From assembly GCF_900115365.1 (NCBI RefSeq), contig NZ_FOWD01000005.1:66048-130047 (forward strand): a DNA stretch of 64,000 nucleotides, read 5' to 3'. The first letter of the stretch is position 1. Each line of letters opens with the position of its first letter. The notes beneath the pieces were generated by a model, which did not search any database, had not been told where the DNA came from, and was given only the letters and a program-made list of their open reading frames with translations. The stretch comes from Anaerocolumna aminovalerica. Its GTDB lineage: Bacteria; Bacillota; Clostridia; Lachnospirales; Lachnospiraceae. Shown here piece by piece: positions 44,905 through 53,032 of the stretch. Position numbers and translations under genes: made by a program.

Positions 44905-45068
44905 GAAGGTCAGTCAAAGGAGCTATTCCCACTTACTTTCAGGCAAGTTTATCCGCTTACGCTACGGCTCTGACCTTATTGCCACTACCTGGCATTTCAG
45001 CAGGACCTTGATTCCTGCTTGAACAAGCAAGTCCCCCCCTTGGAAAAGCGGGGGGCATCCCTGATGAG
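44905..45068 (-). other. GC-rich, highly structured segment of unknown origin
   Basis: This block stands out from AT-rich flanks. It contains nested inverted repeats: AAGGTCAG / CTGACCTT (44906-44913, 44970-44977), TGCCA-CTACC-TGGCA (44980-44994), GCTTG-AA-CAAGC near 45018-45029, and a C-run/G-run stem (45034-45039 with 45050-45055). On the minus strand a 33-codon frame begins MPPAFPRGGLACSSRNQG and ends KVRAVA, which recalls the tail of IS605-type TnpB proteins and would make this an element right end with its overlapping RNA. That identification is tentative; a riboswitch-like leader is another possibility. Confidence 0.35.
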
Positions 45069-45069
45069 G

Positions 45070-46521
45070 TTACGCTATAACATGAATAGACTCAAACTCA
45101 TCTTTTGGATATTCTTTTAACACAGCTCCTTGTTCAATTATCATAAGACGGTCCGCTACTGATAGTGTATCAGAAATGTTAACTGCTATAATAATTATAG
45201 TAATACCTTTTTTCTTTAACTCATAAATCAAATCTGAAATATGTTTCCTAAGATACATGTCAGCACCTGAAAATGGCTGAATGCAGAAAACAATATTAGG
45301 GTTATATAAATGAAGCCGGTAATAAACCAGATTATACAAAGATGCCGGTTCAAGATCCGAAAGATCATTCAAATAAATTTCTTCTCCCAGAATATTTTCA
45401 TATTCTCTTATAATACTTTTTTTAATTTTTCGTTTCATGATCTTTTTTTCTATTTTCTTATCTATCAGAAAACAAAGATTATCTATATAATTCAAATTAT
45501 AAAAAATCATTTTTTGTATGGAATCTTCGGAAATTACTGCTATCCCATTTTCCAAGGCTTTTCTGGCTGCATTTTCGGCATATACCTGATTATTATACAG
45601 AATCCGTCCGCATATTGGACTTAGTTCACCATTCATTAGGTCAAGCAAATCTGAATAAATTGTATTATTCGTGTCAAAAAGCACGACACACTCGCCCTTT
45701 TTAACGGAAAAGGACATCTTATTCAGATTACCGGTACAAATATTCTCAAACTCTAAAATTCCTTGGCCATTGTACCTGTCTATTTTCTGTTTATTATCAG
45801 TAAAGGAAATAGTATAGAACTTAATCAGATCATTTTTCATGTCCTGTTCATCCAATACCTTTATTATTGTACCATCCTTCATCAATGATACTCTGTGGCA
45901 AATTGTGAATATTTCTTCATGATGATTCCCAACAAATAAAAACGAATATCCTTTATCGGCATAAAAATTAACCAGTTGATATAATTTTGATAAATCCACT
46001 ACACTTAAGATATTGGTTATATCACTGATAATTATCAGATTAGCCCCTGTAATGACCGCCTTGACCAGTTCAACACAGCACTGCTCAAAAGGATTAAGAT
46101 CAGCTATCAGTTCATCCGGATCAATATAAATGCCAATTTCTTTTAAGTATTTATTAACCTGTCCCCTCAATACCTTATTATTAATAATATATTTTTTAAA
46201 ACCTCTCCGCAGGACAAAAATGTTATCCGATACTGTTAAATCCTGTATCAGCTTACTTTTCTGATTAATAACATATACCCGGTTAATACTATTGGTACTG
46301 TGCTCATAATAGTTAACTAATTCATTATTAATGTAAATCCGCCCATAATCAATGGGACTATTTTGACAAAGCAATTCTATGAGCTCTGATTTTCCCTGCC
46401 GGTTGATAGGAATAAGCCCCATAATCTCACCTTTATATATTTGCATATTAAAGTTATCCAGATAAATAACCCCTGCATAGGACTTTGTCACATGTTCCAT
46501 TCGGAGTATTTCTTTTCTCAT
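45070..46521 (-). CDS. Degenerate RbsA-type ABC ATPase paralogue
   Basis: 483 residues with the two-domain length and order of RbsA-like ATPases, but most catalytic motifs are gone. The first P-loop reads GLIPINRQGKSE (GK kept, rest altered), its signature LNPFEQ, and its Walker B IIISDITN lacks the Glu. In the second domain the P-loop is FDTNNTIYSD, the signature LSDLEPAS, and Walker B FCIQPFSGAD. Hydrolysis is unlikely; a regulatory or decoy role in the transporter or sensing complex is inferred. It lies between the YesMN two-component genes and the intact RbsACB operon, all on one strand. The start at 46521 is set by GGGAG in a leader hairpin shared with 36547-36595. Confidence 0.75.
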   Translation of the reverse strand: MRKEILRMEHVTKSYAGVIYLDNFNMQIYKGEIMGLIPINRQGKSELIELLCQNSPIDYGRIYINNELVNYYEHSTNSINRVYVINQKSKLIQDLTVSDNIFVLRRGFKKYIINNKVLRGQVNKYLKEIGIYIDPDELIADLNPFEQCCVELVKAVITGANLIIISDITNILSVVDLSKLYQLVNFYADKGYSFLFVGNHHEEIFTICHRVSLMKDGTIIKVLDEQDMKNDLIKFYTISFTDNKQKIDRYNGQGILEFENICTGNLNKMSFSVKKGECVVLFDTNNTIYSDLLDLMNGELSPICGRILYNNQVYAENAARKALENGIAVISEDSIQKMIFYNLNYIDNLCFLIDKKIEKKIMKRKIKKSIIREYENILGEEIYLNDLSDLEPASLYNLVYYRLHLYNPNIVFCIQPFSGADMYLRKHISDLIYELKKKGITIIIIAVNISDTLSVADRLMIIEQGAVLKEYPKDEFESIHVIA

Positions 46522-46569
46522 AAAAACTCCCATCTGCGTGCTTTAGCACACATAAAAATAAGGATGTTG
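46522..46569 (-). promoter_or_regulatory. Leader hairpin shared with another gene (copy B)
   Basis: On the minus strand CAACATCCTT, the hairpin GTGTGCT-AA-AGCACGC and CAGATGGGAGTTTTT lead into the ATG. Base changes relative to copy A (36547-36595) keep the stem paired. A second small hairpin (GCAGGT / ACCTGC, 46569-46590) lies just upstream, with another GCTAAAGC at 46599-46606. Confidence 0.5.
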
Positions 46570-46687
46570 CAGGTGTGTTTTTTAACCTGCCAAACATGCC
46601 GCTTTAGCAGAGCAAACTATCAAATGTGAAACTTTAAAATTCTTAGTGGGTTTATTGTGCAGATTTAAAATTTATTTTCACTACAGA

Positions 46688-47695
46688 TTATTCTTTCACT
46701 TTTGGCAGCGTAATAGTGACATCCGTACCAACGTGAATGGTGCTTGTAATATATATGCCATATTCATCACCAAATAATAGTTTAATACGGTTATTTACAT
46801 TAACTATAGCTATACCACCTTGTTTTCCTTTTAATTGGGTCACATCCTCCAAATAAGTAGACCGGAGCTTTTTATTCAATAAATCCAGCTGCTCTTTTTC
46901 GATTCCAAGACCATCATCTGATATTACAATAATCAGGCGGTCCGTGGTTGACTGTATCTTTATCCTCAGATTACCTTTTCCTATCTTACGCTCAATTCCA
47001 TGATAAATAGAATTCTCCACAATTGGCTGGAGAGTCAGCTTAGGTAATAAGAGCATTAGTACATCCTTTTCTTCCTCTTCGTATTCTACACTTACATTCA
47101 GCCTGTCCCCAAAGCGGTATTGTTGTATCATATAATAATTCTGTATATTGTAAAGCTCATCTTCCAGTGTAACCAAGTGATCAACATTCGATATAGTATA
47201 TCGGAAAAAGGTGCCAAGGGCCTCTGTCATATTGGCTACTCCATCCATTCCTGCACATAAAGCTTCGCTTCGGATCCCTTCTAAAGTATTATATAAAAAG
47301 TGGGGATTTATTTGATTTTGCAGTGCTAAATACTCCGCTTGCTTCTTAGAAAGTTTAAATAGTTCCTTGGTATCAAGCATTACTTTAAACCGTTTTGTAG
47401 CATCATCCATCTGCTCACTTAAGGGACATCTAAGATCGAAGATTCCCTGCAATATAGACCCCTCCGAAAACAAACTAAGTGTTTTATTTGTCTCCTGATA
47501 AGGTTTATACACCCACTTATAGCTCAGGTAGAGAAGTACAATAAAAGCAGTACATCCCACCACCGTAAATAGGATGTACCTGTTTTCAATTAATGCAATA
47601 ATCATGAACAAAGACAGCATTATTAATGTAAGTAATGTCATTAAACAAAATAATATGCCCACTCTAAAAGAAAGATACCTGCTTTTATGTTTCAT
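46688..47695 (-). CDS. Sensor histidine kinase, YesM-like short form
   Basis: About 335 residues. Two adjacent N-terminal helices with almost no extracellular loop (VGILFCLMTLLTLIMLSLFM, FTVVGCTAFIVLLYLSYKW), then the His_kinase box NQINPHFLYNTLEGI and the HATPase domain (PIVENSIYHGIE, SDDGLGIE, GGIAIVNVNNRIKLLFG). Lacking a sensor domain, it may take its signal from a partner protein, possibly the degenerate ATPase or the binding protein. The start at 47695 is preceded by GAAGGGATAGAAAG; an earlier ATG at 47740 would overlap the regulator gene. Confidence 0.85.
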   Translation of the reverse strand: MKHKSRYLSFRVGILFCLMTLLTLIMLSLFMIIALIENRYILFTVVGCTAFIVLLYLSYKWVYKPYQETNKTLSLFSEGSILQGIFDLRCPLSEQMDDATKRFKVMLDTKELFKLSKKQAEYLALQNQINPHFLYNTLEGIRSEALCAGMDGVANMTEALGTFFRYTISNVDHLVTLEDELYNIQNYYMIQQYRFGDRLNVSVEYEEEEKDVLMLLLPKLTLQPIVENSIYHGIERKIGKGNLRIKIQSTTDRLIIVISDDGLGIEKEQLDLLNKKLRSTYLEDVTQLKGKQGGIAIVNVNNRIKLLFGDEYGIYITSTIHVGTDVTITLPKVKE

Positions 47696-47714
47696 TGTAC
47701 TTTCTATCCCTTCA

Positions 47715-49322
47715 TTAAGAGTATAACTTACGATACTCATTTGGTTTTAAATTCGTGTGTTTTACAAAGGTTTTTGTAAAATGTTTAACATCACTGTAAC
47801 CTACATCCTCACAGATTACCATAACACTATAATTGGTATCCTTTAAAAGTTCTTTTGCTTTATTAATACGTACCTCAGATAGATATTCTAAAAATGTATA
47901 ACCGGTTTCTTTCTTAAATAGGGAGCTGAAATATGTAGCATTAAAACCAACCTTCCCGCTGACTTCTTCCAAAGTTAAGGGTCTCTTATAGTTTTCCTGA
48001 ATAAATTGTTTTGCATCCCGAATAGGCCTTGTATCGCTTTGTCTCTTATCTTCTATTATCTTATCCATGCTGTTAACAATAACTTCTGTAAGATATTGAT
48101 ATAATTTATAAACAGAACCAATGTCATTGGCATTCATGCTGAAATTCTCAAGGAAGTTATCTCCCCCTTCTACAGGAAACTTATTATAACGCATGGTAAA
48201 TAAAAACAAATTGCAAATCTCCTTGGTCATTTGAAGCAGTTCATACCCGCTGATTCCTGGCCGGTTTCTTAAACCTTCCCTTATGTAATGGATCGCCCCA
48301 ACAACTGCTTCTTTATCCAGCCTTTCCAAAGCAGCTTTCATATCTTTGTTAAAATCATGAAACAGTTTACTGTCAACAAGGTTACTTGATTCGGATATCT
48401 TGCCTTCTATTACCTTATTGGTACCAAGTACTAATCTTTGCTGATATGACCATACAGCTGCCTTGTATGAATTATCAATCATCTGAATCTCATTTTCCAC
48501 CGTACCAAGTCCAATTGTTACCTCTAAGTTTTCAAATATTTCTCTCTGTAAAAGCAATTCATCCATTAACCTCTTACATTGGCGGCGGATACTTTTTTTG
48601 TTTTCAGGATTATAGTTTATGATACAATAGATTATATTATTTTCAAAATAATTCTCCATATCATAACAATATTCCTTTAAATTATTCTGAATTATTTTTA
48701 ATATTTTTTCTTCGAGAAAGGTAACTGTAGTGGAATACGACCGCCCCACACCATCTAACTTTACGGTTATGATTTGAAATAAACCTTCCTTAAAACCGTA
48801 TCCGTAATCATTATTAATAAAATCAATGGTTATGTTTTTTGTCCTATTATAAAATAACACCGAGTTAAACAGCCCGGTTCTTAATTTATAAATATTATTT
48901 CTTATACTTAACTCTGACTGTTCTTCTTTCGTCAACAGCTCCACCCGTTCCAGATATTGATTCTTTATCTTGGTTAAAGTGGCTAAAAGTTCATTCTTTT
49001 TAATTGGCTTAAGCAGGTAATCAATAACTCCATATTTAATTGCCCTCTGGGCATATTCAAATTGTTGATAACCGCTGATGATAACAAATTGAATATTCGG
49101 ATTTATTTCTCTGGTTCTTGATATGAATTCCAATCCGTCATAGCCGGGCATTCTGATATCTGTGATTATAATATCCGGATTATTTAACTTCACTAACTCC
49201 AGTGCCTCAATACCGTTATGTGCAATGGCTTCAACTTTCATATCCAGGGAATCCCAGTCAATCAATTTGTATATTAATTGGCATATTTTATCTTCATCAT
49301 CTGCTACGATTACTTTTAGCAT
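47715..49322 (-). CDS. Response regulator, long YesN type (REC + linker + AraC HTH)
   Basis: 535 residues. Receiver domain: VADDEDKI, phosphoacceptor IITDIRMPGYDG, YLLKPIKKNEL. A ~270-residue middle region, common in long YesN proteins, is followed by a C-terminal AraC HTH (YKRPLTLEEVSGKVGFNATY, ICEDVGYSDVKHFTKTFVKH). First gene of the kinase/ATPase/transporter series; it probably activates the RbsACB operon. Confidence 0.9.
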   Translation of the reverse strand: MLKVIVADDEDKICQLIYKLIDWDSLDMKVEAIAHNGIEALELVKLNNPDIIITDIRMPGYDGLEFISRTREINPNIQFVIISGYQQFEYAQRAIKYGVIDYLLKPIKKNELLATLTKIKNQYLERVELLTKEEQSELSIRNNIYKLRTGLFNSVLFYNRTKNITIDFINNDYGYGFKEGLFQIITVKLDGVGRSYSTTVTFLEEKILKIIQNNLKEYCYDMENYFENNIIYCIINYNPENKKSIRRQCKRLMDELLLQREIFENLEVTIGLGTVENEIQMIDNSYKAAVWSYQQRLVLGTNKVIEGKISESSNLVDSKLFHDFNKDMKAALERLDKEAVVGAIHYIREGLRNRPGISGYELLQMTKEICNLFLFTMRYNKFPVEGGDNFLENFSMNANDIGSVYKLYQYLTEVIVNSMDKIIEDKRQSDTRPIRDAKQFIQENYKRPLTLEEVSGKVGFNATYFSSLFKKETGYTFLEYLSEVRINKAKELLKDTNYSVMVICEDVGYSDVKHFTKTFVKHTNLKPNEYRKLYS

Positions 49323-49633
49323 CCTTAACTCCTTTCCAAGGTCCTTCCAGGTAATACCCCAAATACCTTGATTATTTCAGGCTGCCAGGTACGATATAAT
49401 CTTCTATGTCACTTACTTCCTTACTGTATATATCTCCTAACACTTCTTCACATTAGGCATTTAATAGATGTCAATGTTTTTAATTTTTATCTTATTTCTC
49501 CTTATTCACTTTCCTGTTTTCTTTTTTTATTTCCTTCCGTATTTTAGTACTTTTACACGGTTTCATTATATACATGTGATAATTTTTTGTCAAGAATCTA
49601 TCAATTTTAGTAATTGTGCATAAATATTTTTAT
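49323..49633. other. AT-rich gap without recognised genes
   Basis: 311 bases upstream of the YesN-type regulator. It should hold that gene's promoter, but I see no clear paired elements, repeats or reading frame. Confidence 0.4.
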
Positions 49634-50332
49634 CTAATTAGCATTAGGCCAATCTGTAGACACAGCAATTAGTTTTCCATCCTTCATAAAAGCCATAAGT
49701 CCCATGCAACGTCCTGTAAAGTTATCCATATGATCTTCATTTTCATCATATAAGACAGCGCTATAATAATAAAGGTAATCAAAGTCAAGCATCGATAAAG
49801 GACCTATTTCAAAACTCAATAAGTAGCTGTTTATTTTTTTGTCCGTACCGATGTCTACTTTATTATATCTATTAAATGGAATATCAAGATTGTTAATTTC
49901 ACTTTTATCCATACCAACTTTAAGACCACAGTCAAATTCATATTTATTATTAATTAATATTACAGAATATAGACTTCCGTCCTCTGTTGTAATGTAAATG
50001 ATTCCATCCCCTTTATAGAAAGTTAAGTATCCGTCCATTCTTTCTTCTGAGTAAGTAATATCTAGCTTTTCTGAACATTTTTCCTTTATATTATCTATTG
50101 TTGTTGTGTAAAATGGTACATCTTTCAATAATGGATGACTTATTACAAAAATATCTTCTTTATCCATTCGATTTTCACCTTTATCTATCGGCTTTTCTTC
50201 TTTAATATCAAAGCTTTGTGAAATTGTTATATTATCAGTCTTGGTTTGTGCTGTTTCTTTCCCACAACCGGTTCCGGATATTACCATGATGAATATTATT
50301 AAATGCATAATAATCATTTTCTTATTTCTCAT
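49634..50332 (-). CDS. Hypothetical lipoprotein
   Basis: 232 residues. Signal peptide with lipobox SGTGCGKE, followed by a Thr/Lys-rich spacer and a ~170-residue extracytoplasmic domain rich in Tyr and Asp. I do not recognise the family. Monocistronic, flanked by long gaps. No catalytic motif is evident, so no function is assigned. Confidence 0.65.
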   Translation of the reverse strand: MRNKKMIIMHLIIFIMVISGTGCGKETAQTKTDNITISQSFDIKEEKPIDKGENRMDKEDIFVISHPLLKDVPFYTTTIDNIKEKCSEKLDITYSEERMDGYLTFYKGDGIIYITTEDGSLYSVILINNKYEFDCGLKVGMDKSEINNLDIPFNRYNKVDIGTDKKINSYLLSFEIGPLSMLDFDYLYYYSAVLYDENEDHMDNFTGRCMGLMAFMKDGKLIAVSTDWPNAN

Positions 50333-50498
50333 AATTTCACTCCAATCGTTATTGGTTTATATGTTATATATAGTTTAGTATTTGTTATAATCCTTTGCAA
50401 CTAAAATTTTACAGTGTTATTCAAAAGTAGAATATATTTACTTTTATAAGATTATTTTTTGGGGAGATTTTTATAAGATATTTGAAAAGATCTTTAAA

Positions 50499-50634
50499 AA
50501 AGGACGTGTCGCAAATAGATTTTAAGTTTGAAGTGGATATTGCAAATGAATAAGGTTACTAGATATAAGTTCAGACTAATATTACAATTCTTATCCGGTA
50601 TGAAACATTCATTTTTAAAGTGCGGCACGTCTTT
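50499..50634 (-). terminator. Long-range inverted repeat, possible terminator or small RNA
   Basis: AAAGGACGTGTCGCA (50499-50513) pairs with TGCGGCACGTCTTT (50621-50634) with one bulge and one G-T pair, around a 107-base interior. On the minus strand it ends in CGTCCTTTTTTAAAG, as for an intrinsic terminator beyond the HAD hydrolase gene. The loop is unusually long, so a small RNA or a miniature element is also possible. The rest of the 397-base gap shows nothing clear. Confidence 0.4.
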
Positions 50635-50729
50635 TCGTATTATAGATGTTTAAGATTTCAACTAACAAAGATTATTTTTTTATAGATATTCAGCAAAATA
50701 AATCCGTCTCTATACTAAAGTGTTAGTAA

Positions 50730-51401
50730 CTAAATATGAAGCAGTTCCGATATATCCCTTATGGTATAAGTGGCACTTGAGAGAACCGGATTCTCTGAAC
50801 GGCTAAAAAGACAGGAATCAATGCCCGCATTTACAGCCCCCTGAATATCAGAGGATATGCTGTCCCCCACCATGATTGTCTTTTCTTTTTCAAAGCCTTG
50901 GATATTGTTAAAGCAATACTCAAAAAAAGGAAGAGCTGGTTTTTCATATCCCACTTTTTCCGATATGAACATCCCATCGAAAAGATCATAGATACCGACA
51001 TTTTTAAGCCTTTGTATCTGGGTATCATATACGCCGTTGGATGCTGAATATAATTTTTTCTCTTGCTTCTTTAACTCCAGTAGTGTTTCTTTTGCATTTA
51101 GAACCAAGTCGGAGCTTTCTCCAAGATGTTTTCGGAAACGGGATTCCGCCTCTATACCACTGGCCTCTATATGATAGAGACGGAAGAATTCACTGTAACG
51201 AGTATTCAATAACTCTTCTTTTTCTATCTTCCCTTGTTCTAATAAGTTCCAGAGATTCCGGTTTATTCTTTTATATTGCTCCAGCATTTCGTTGTTATAT
51301 TCTATCTCATAGGATTCAATAACCTTTTTAAATCCCCGTTTCTCTGCCGCATCAAAATCCAAAAGTGTATTGTCTATATCCAATAAAAAAATCCGGTACA
51401 T
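50730..51401 (-). CDS. HAD hydrolase, YjjG-type pyrimidine nucleotidase
   Basis: 223 residues, cytoplasmic. All HAD motifs are present: FLLDIDNTLLDFD (motif I), SASNG (motif II), GYEKPALPFF (motif III Lys) and MVGDSISSDIQGA (motif IV). The opening and length match the YjjG/YfnB group, which removes phosphate from non-canonical pyrimidine nucleotides. It lies three bases after the YitT/YczE-like gene, so the two form an operon. Confidence 0.83.
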   Translation of the reverse strand: MYRIFLLDIDNTLLDFDAAEKRGFKKVIESYEIEYNNEMLEQYKRINRNLWNLLEQGKIEKEELLNTRYSEFFRLYHIEASGIEAESRFRKHLGESSDLVLNAKETLLELKKQEKKLYSASNGVYDTQIQRLKNVGIYDLFDGMFISEKVGYEKPALPFFEYCFNNIQGFEKEKTIMVGDSISSDIQGAVNAGIDSCLFSRSENPVLSSATYTIRDISELLHI

Positions 51402-51404
51402 ATA

Positions 51405-52061
51405 TTATTCCTCCATTGTCAAATGTTTTTTGAAAAATTCGTAACAAATTCCAAGTAATGTTGATAAAAGAAAAATACTAATAACAGTCCCTTCCCTGAT
51501 CTGTAAAGGGGTATGTGCCAATAGGGTAATGATTAGAGTAGCAACTAAGAATATTATATCAAAACTCATCCTTACAGCGGTAAATTTCTTTTTAAACACT
51601 TCACTGATGGTCAGGCAAAGGCTTTCTAACGGAAATTTTATAATTCCAATTGCTAGAACAGCCCCTAAGCTGATGGAAGCGATACCTAGTCCGATTATAT
51701 AAAGCACAACCCTATAAAAATAATTTTCTATATTAAAAATAGAAAGTACGTTATAGAGAAAAAAATTGATGACAACTCCGTTTGTAATGGTTGCGATTAC
51801 TTGTATTGCATCCTTATAGTTTAACCGGGAACGCCGCAAAAGTAAATAGGCTGCAAAGAAAAGTGAGTTAATCACATTGAGTATAGTGCCAACTTTCAGC
51901 TGGATGGTGTCAGATAATGTGACTGCTAATGCATTTATGACGCTTTGTCCGATGGCTGCCTTAAGTTGCAGAGAAATTCCAAAACCAAAAAACAAAAAGG
52001 ATAAAATGGAATAGAACATATATTTCTTATATTTATTATTATTCTTTATCATTGTTTTCAC
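51405..52061 (-). CDS. YitT/YczE family membrane protein
   Basis: 218 residues with about five to six hydrophobic helices (MFYSILSFLFFGFGISLQLK, VVLYIIGLGIASISLGAVLA). The motif GIIKFPLESLCLTISEVFKK is like the YczE/YyaS group. Function unknown in general. First gene of an operon with the HAD nucleotidase, divergent from the Crp/Fnr regulator gene across 147 bases. Confidence 0.75.
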   Translation of the reverse strand: MKTMIKNNNKYKKYMFYSILSFLFFGFGISLQLKAAIGQSVINALAVTLSDTIQLKVGTILNVINSLFFAAYLLLRRSRLNYKDAIQVIATITNGVVINFFLYNVLSIFNIENYFYRVVLYIIGLGIASISLGAVLAIGIIKFPLESLCLTISEVFKKKFTAVRMSFDIIFLVATLIITLLAHTPLQIREGTVISIFLLSTLLGICYEFFKKHLTMEE

Positions 52062-52208
52062 CTCGGTAATATGATATCATAAAAATTCGAAAACCAACTA
52101 TGAGAATTATCATATTGAGGAATAAATGTTGAAAGAAAATTAATTATAAAAGGAGTGCCACAATGTAATTCTTTTAACTTAATTTTGTGGCCGGGCAGTG
52201 GTGTAAAA

Positions 52209-52832
52209 ATGATGAAAAACCATATATGCGAAATACCTGAAAGCTTGATGGTTCTGGGAGCCGAGAGGCGTTTTATTAAGGGGAAGAATATTTTTAAGAC
52301 CAGTGAAAAAATCTCTCATTGCTATCTAATCCTTTCCGGAATGGTAAAAATCTATATTGATCATGAAAATGGCCGACGGTCAATCCTTGATTTTGTGGGG
52401 AAATCTGATTGGCTTGGAGAGCTTTCTTTATTCTGTAATGAAAACTTTATCAAAGAAAATAAAGTTGTAGAGGATGCAGTCTGCCTGGAGTTTGATTTAG
52501 AAGAGTTAAAGAATATCTGTAAAAAAGATGCAGAAGCCTCTTTTTACTTTGCTTCCTATATCTCTAATAAACTGATGGTTAGAAGTTATCGAATGAGTGA
52601 ATATATGAATTATTCACTTGAAAGAAGGCTTGCCTCCTTCATACTAAACTACCAGCAGGATGGAAGGTACTATATATCCCATACGGATGTATCCGAATAT
52701 ATGAATACCAGCTATCGTCATATATTATTTGTTATAAAAAAATTCTGTGATGATGGAATCCTGAAAAAAGATGATGGATATAGCATCACGGATTTCAAAA
52801 GGTTAGAAGAAATTTCTACTAGCGCCGTATAA
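52209..52832 (+). CDS. Crp/Fnr family transcriptional regulator (YeiL-like)
   Basis: About 207 residues. Cyclic-nucleotide-binding-like domain (GKNIFKTSEKISHCYLILSG, GKSDWLGELSLFC), a long dimer helix, and an HTH_Crp domain (ISHTDVSEYMNTSYRHILFV). No N-terminal Fe-S Cys cluster, so not a classical FNR. The start at ATG 52209 is preferred as the receptor fold begins soon after; the open frame could begin at GTG 52155 with AGG upstream. Likely controls the divergent YitT/HAD operon. Confidence 0.8.
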   Translation: MMKNHICEIPESLMVLGAERRFIKGKNIFKTSEKISHCYLILSGMVKIYIDHENGRRSILDFVGKSDWLGELSLFCNENFIKENKVVEDAVCLEFDLEELKNICKKDAEASFYFASYISNKLMVRSYRMSEYMNYSLERRLASFILNYQQDGRYYISHTDVSEYMNTSYRHILFVIKKFCDDGILKKDDGYSITDFKRLEEISTSAV

Positions 52833-52932
52833 GCTTAGTGATGGCGCAGGCCTTGATGCAATTAGGACTTTAAAAAGCCCTTTAGCTGATTATGTTTAAA
52901 ATCTATATTATCCTCTTTTTAAGAATAAAAAA

Positions 52933-52986
52933 TAAGAAGCTTTTGCTTGATAGCTGATTGTTCAACTATTTTGCAAAAGCTTCTTA
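52933..52986. terminator. Bidirectional terminator between crp-like and alcohol dehydrogenase genes
   Basis: A 14-bp perfect stem (52933-52946 with 52973-52986), a 26-base loop and A/T tracts on both sides (AAAAAA before, TTTTTAT after), serving convergent genes. Confidence 0.85.
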
Positions 52987-53032
52987 TTTTTATCTATAAC
53001 ATGTCAGTATTGTGAGATATTACAGAAGTTAT

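Noticed and set aside
44757-45011. 84-codon plus-strand frame over the GC-rich segment
   Set aside because: It starts inside the RbsA-like gene on the other strand and has no RBS; better explained as a shadow of the structured segment.
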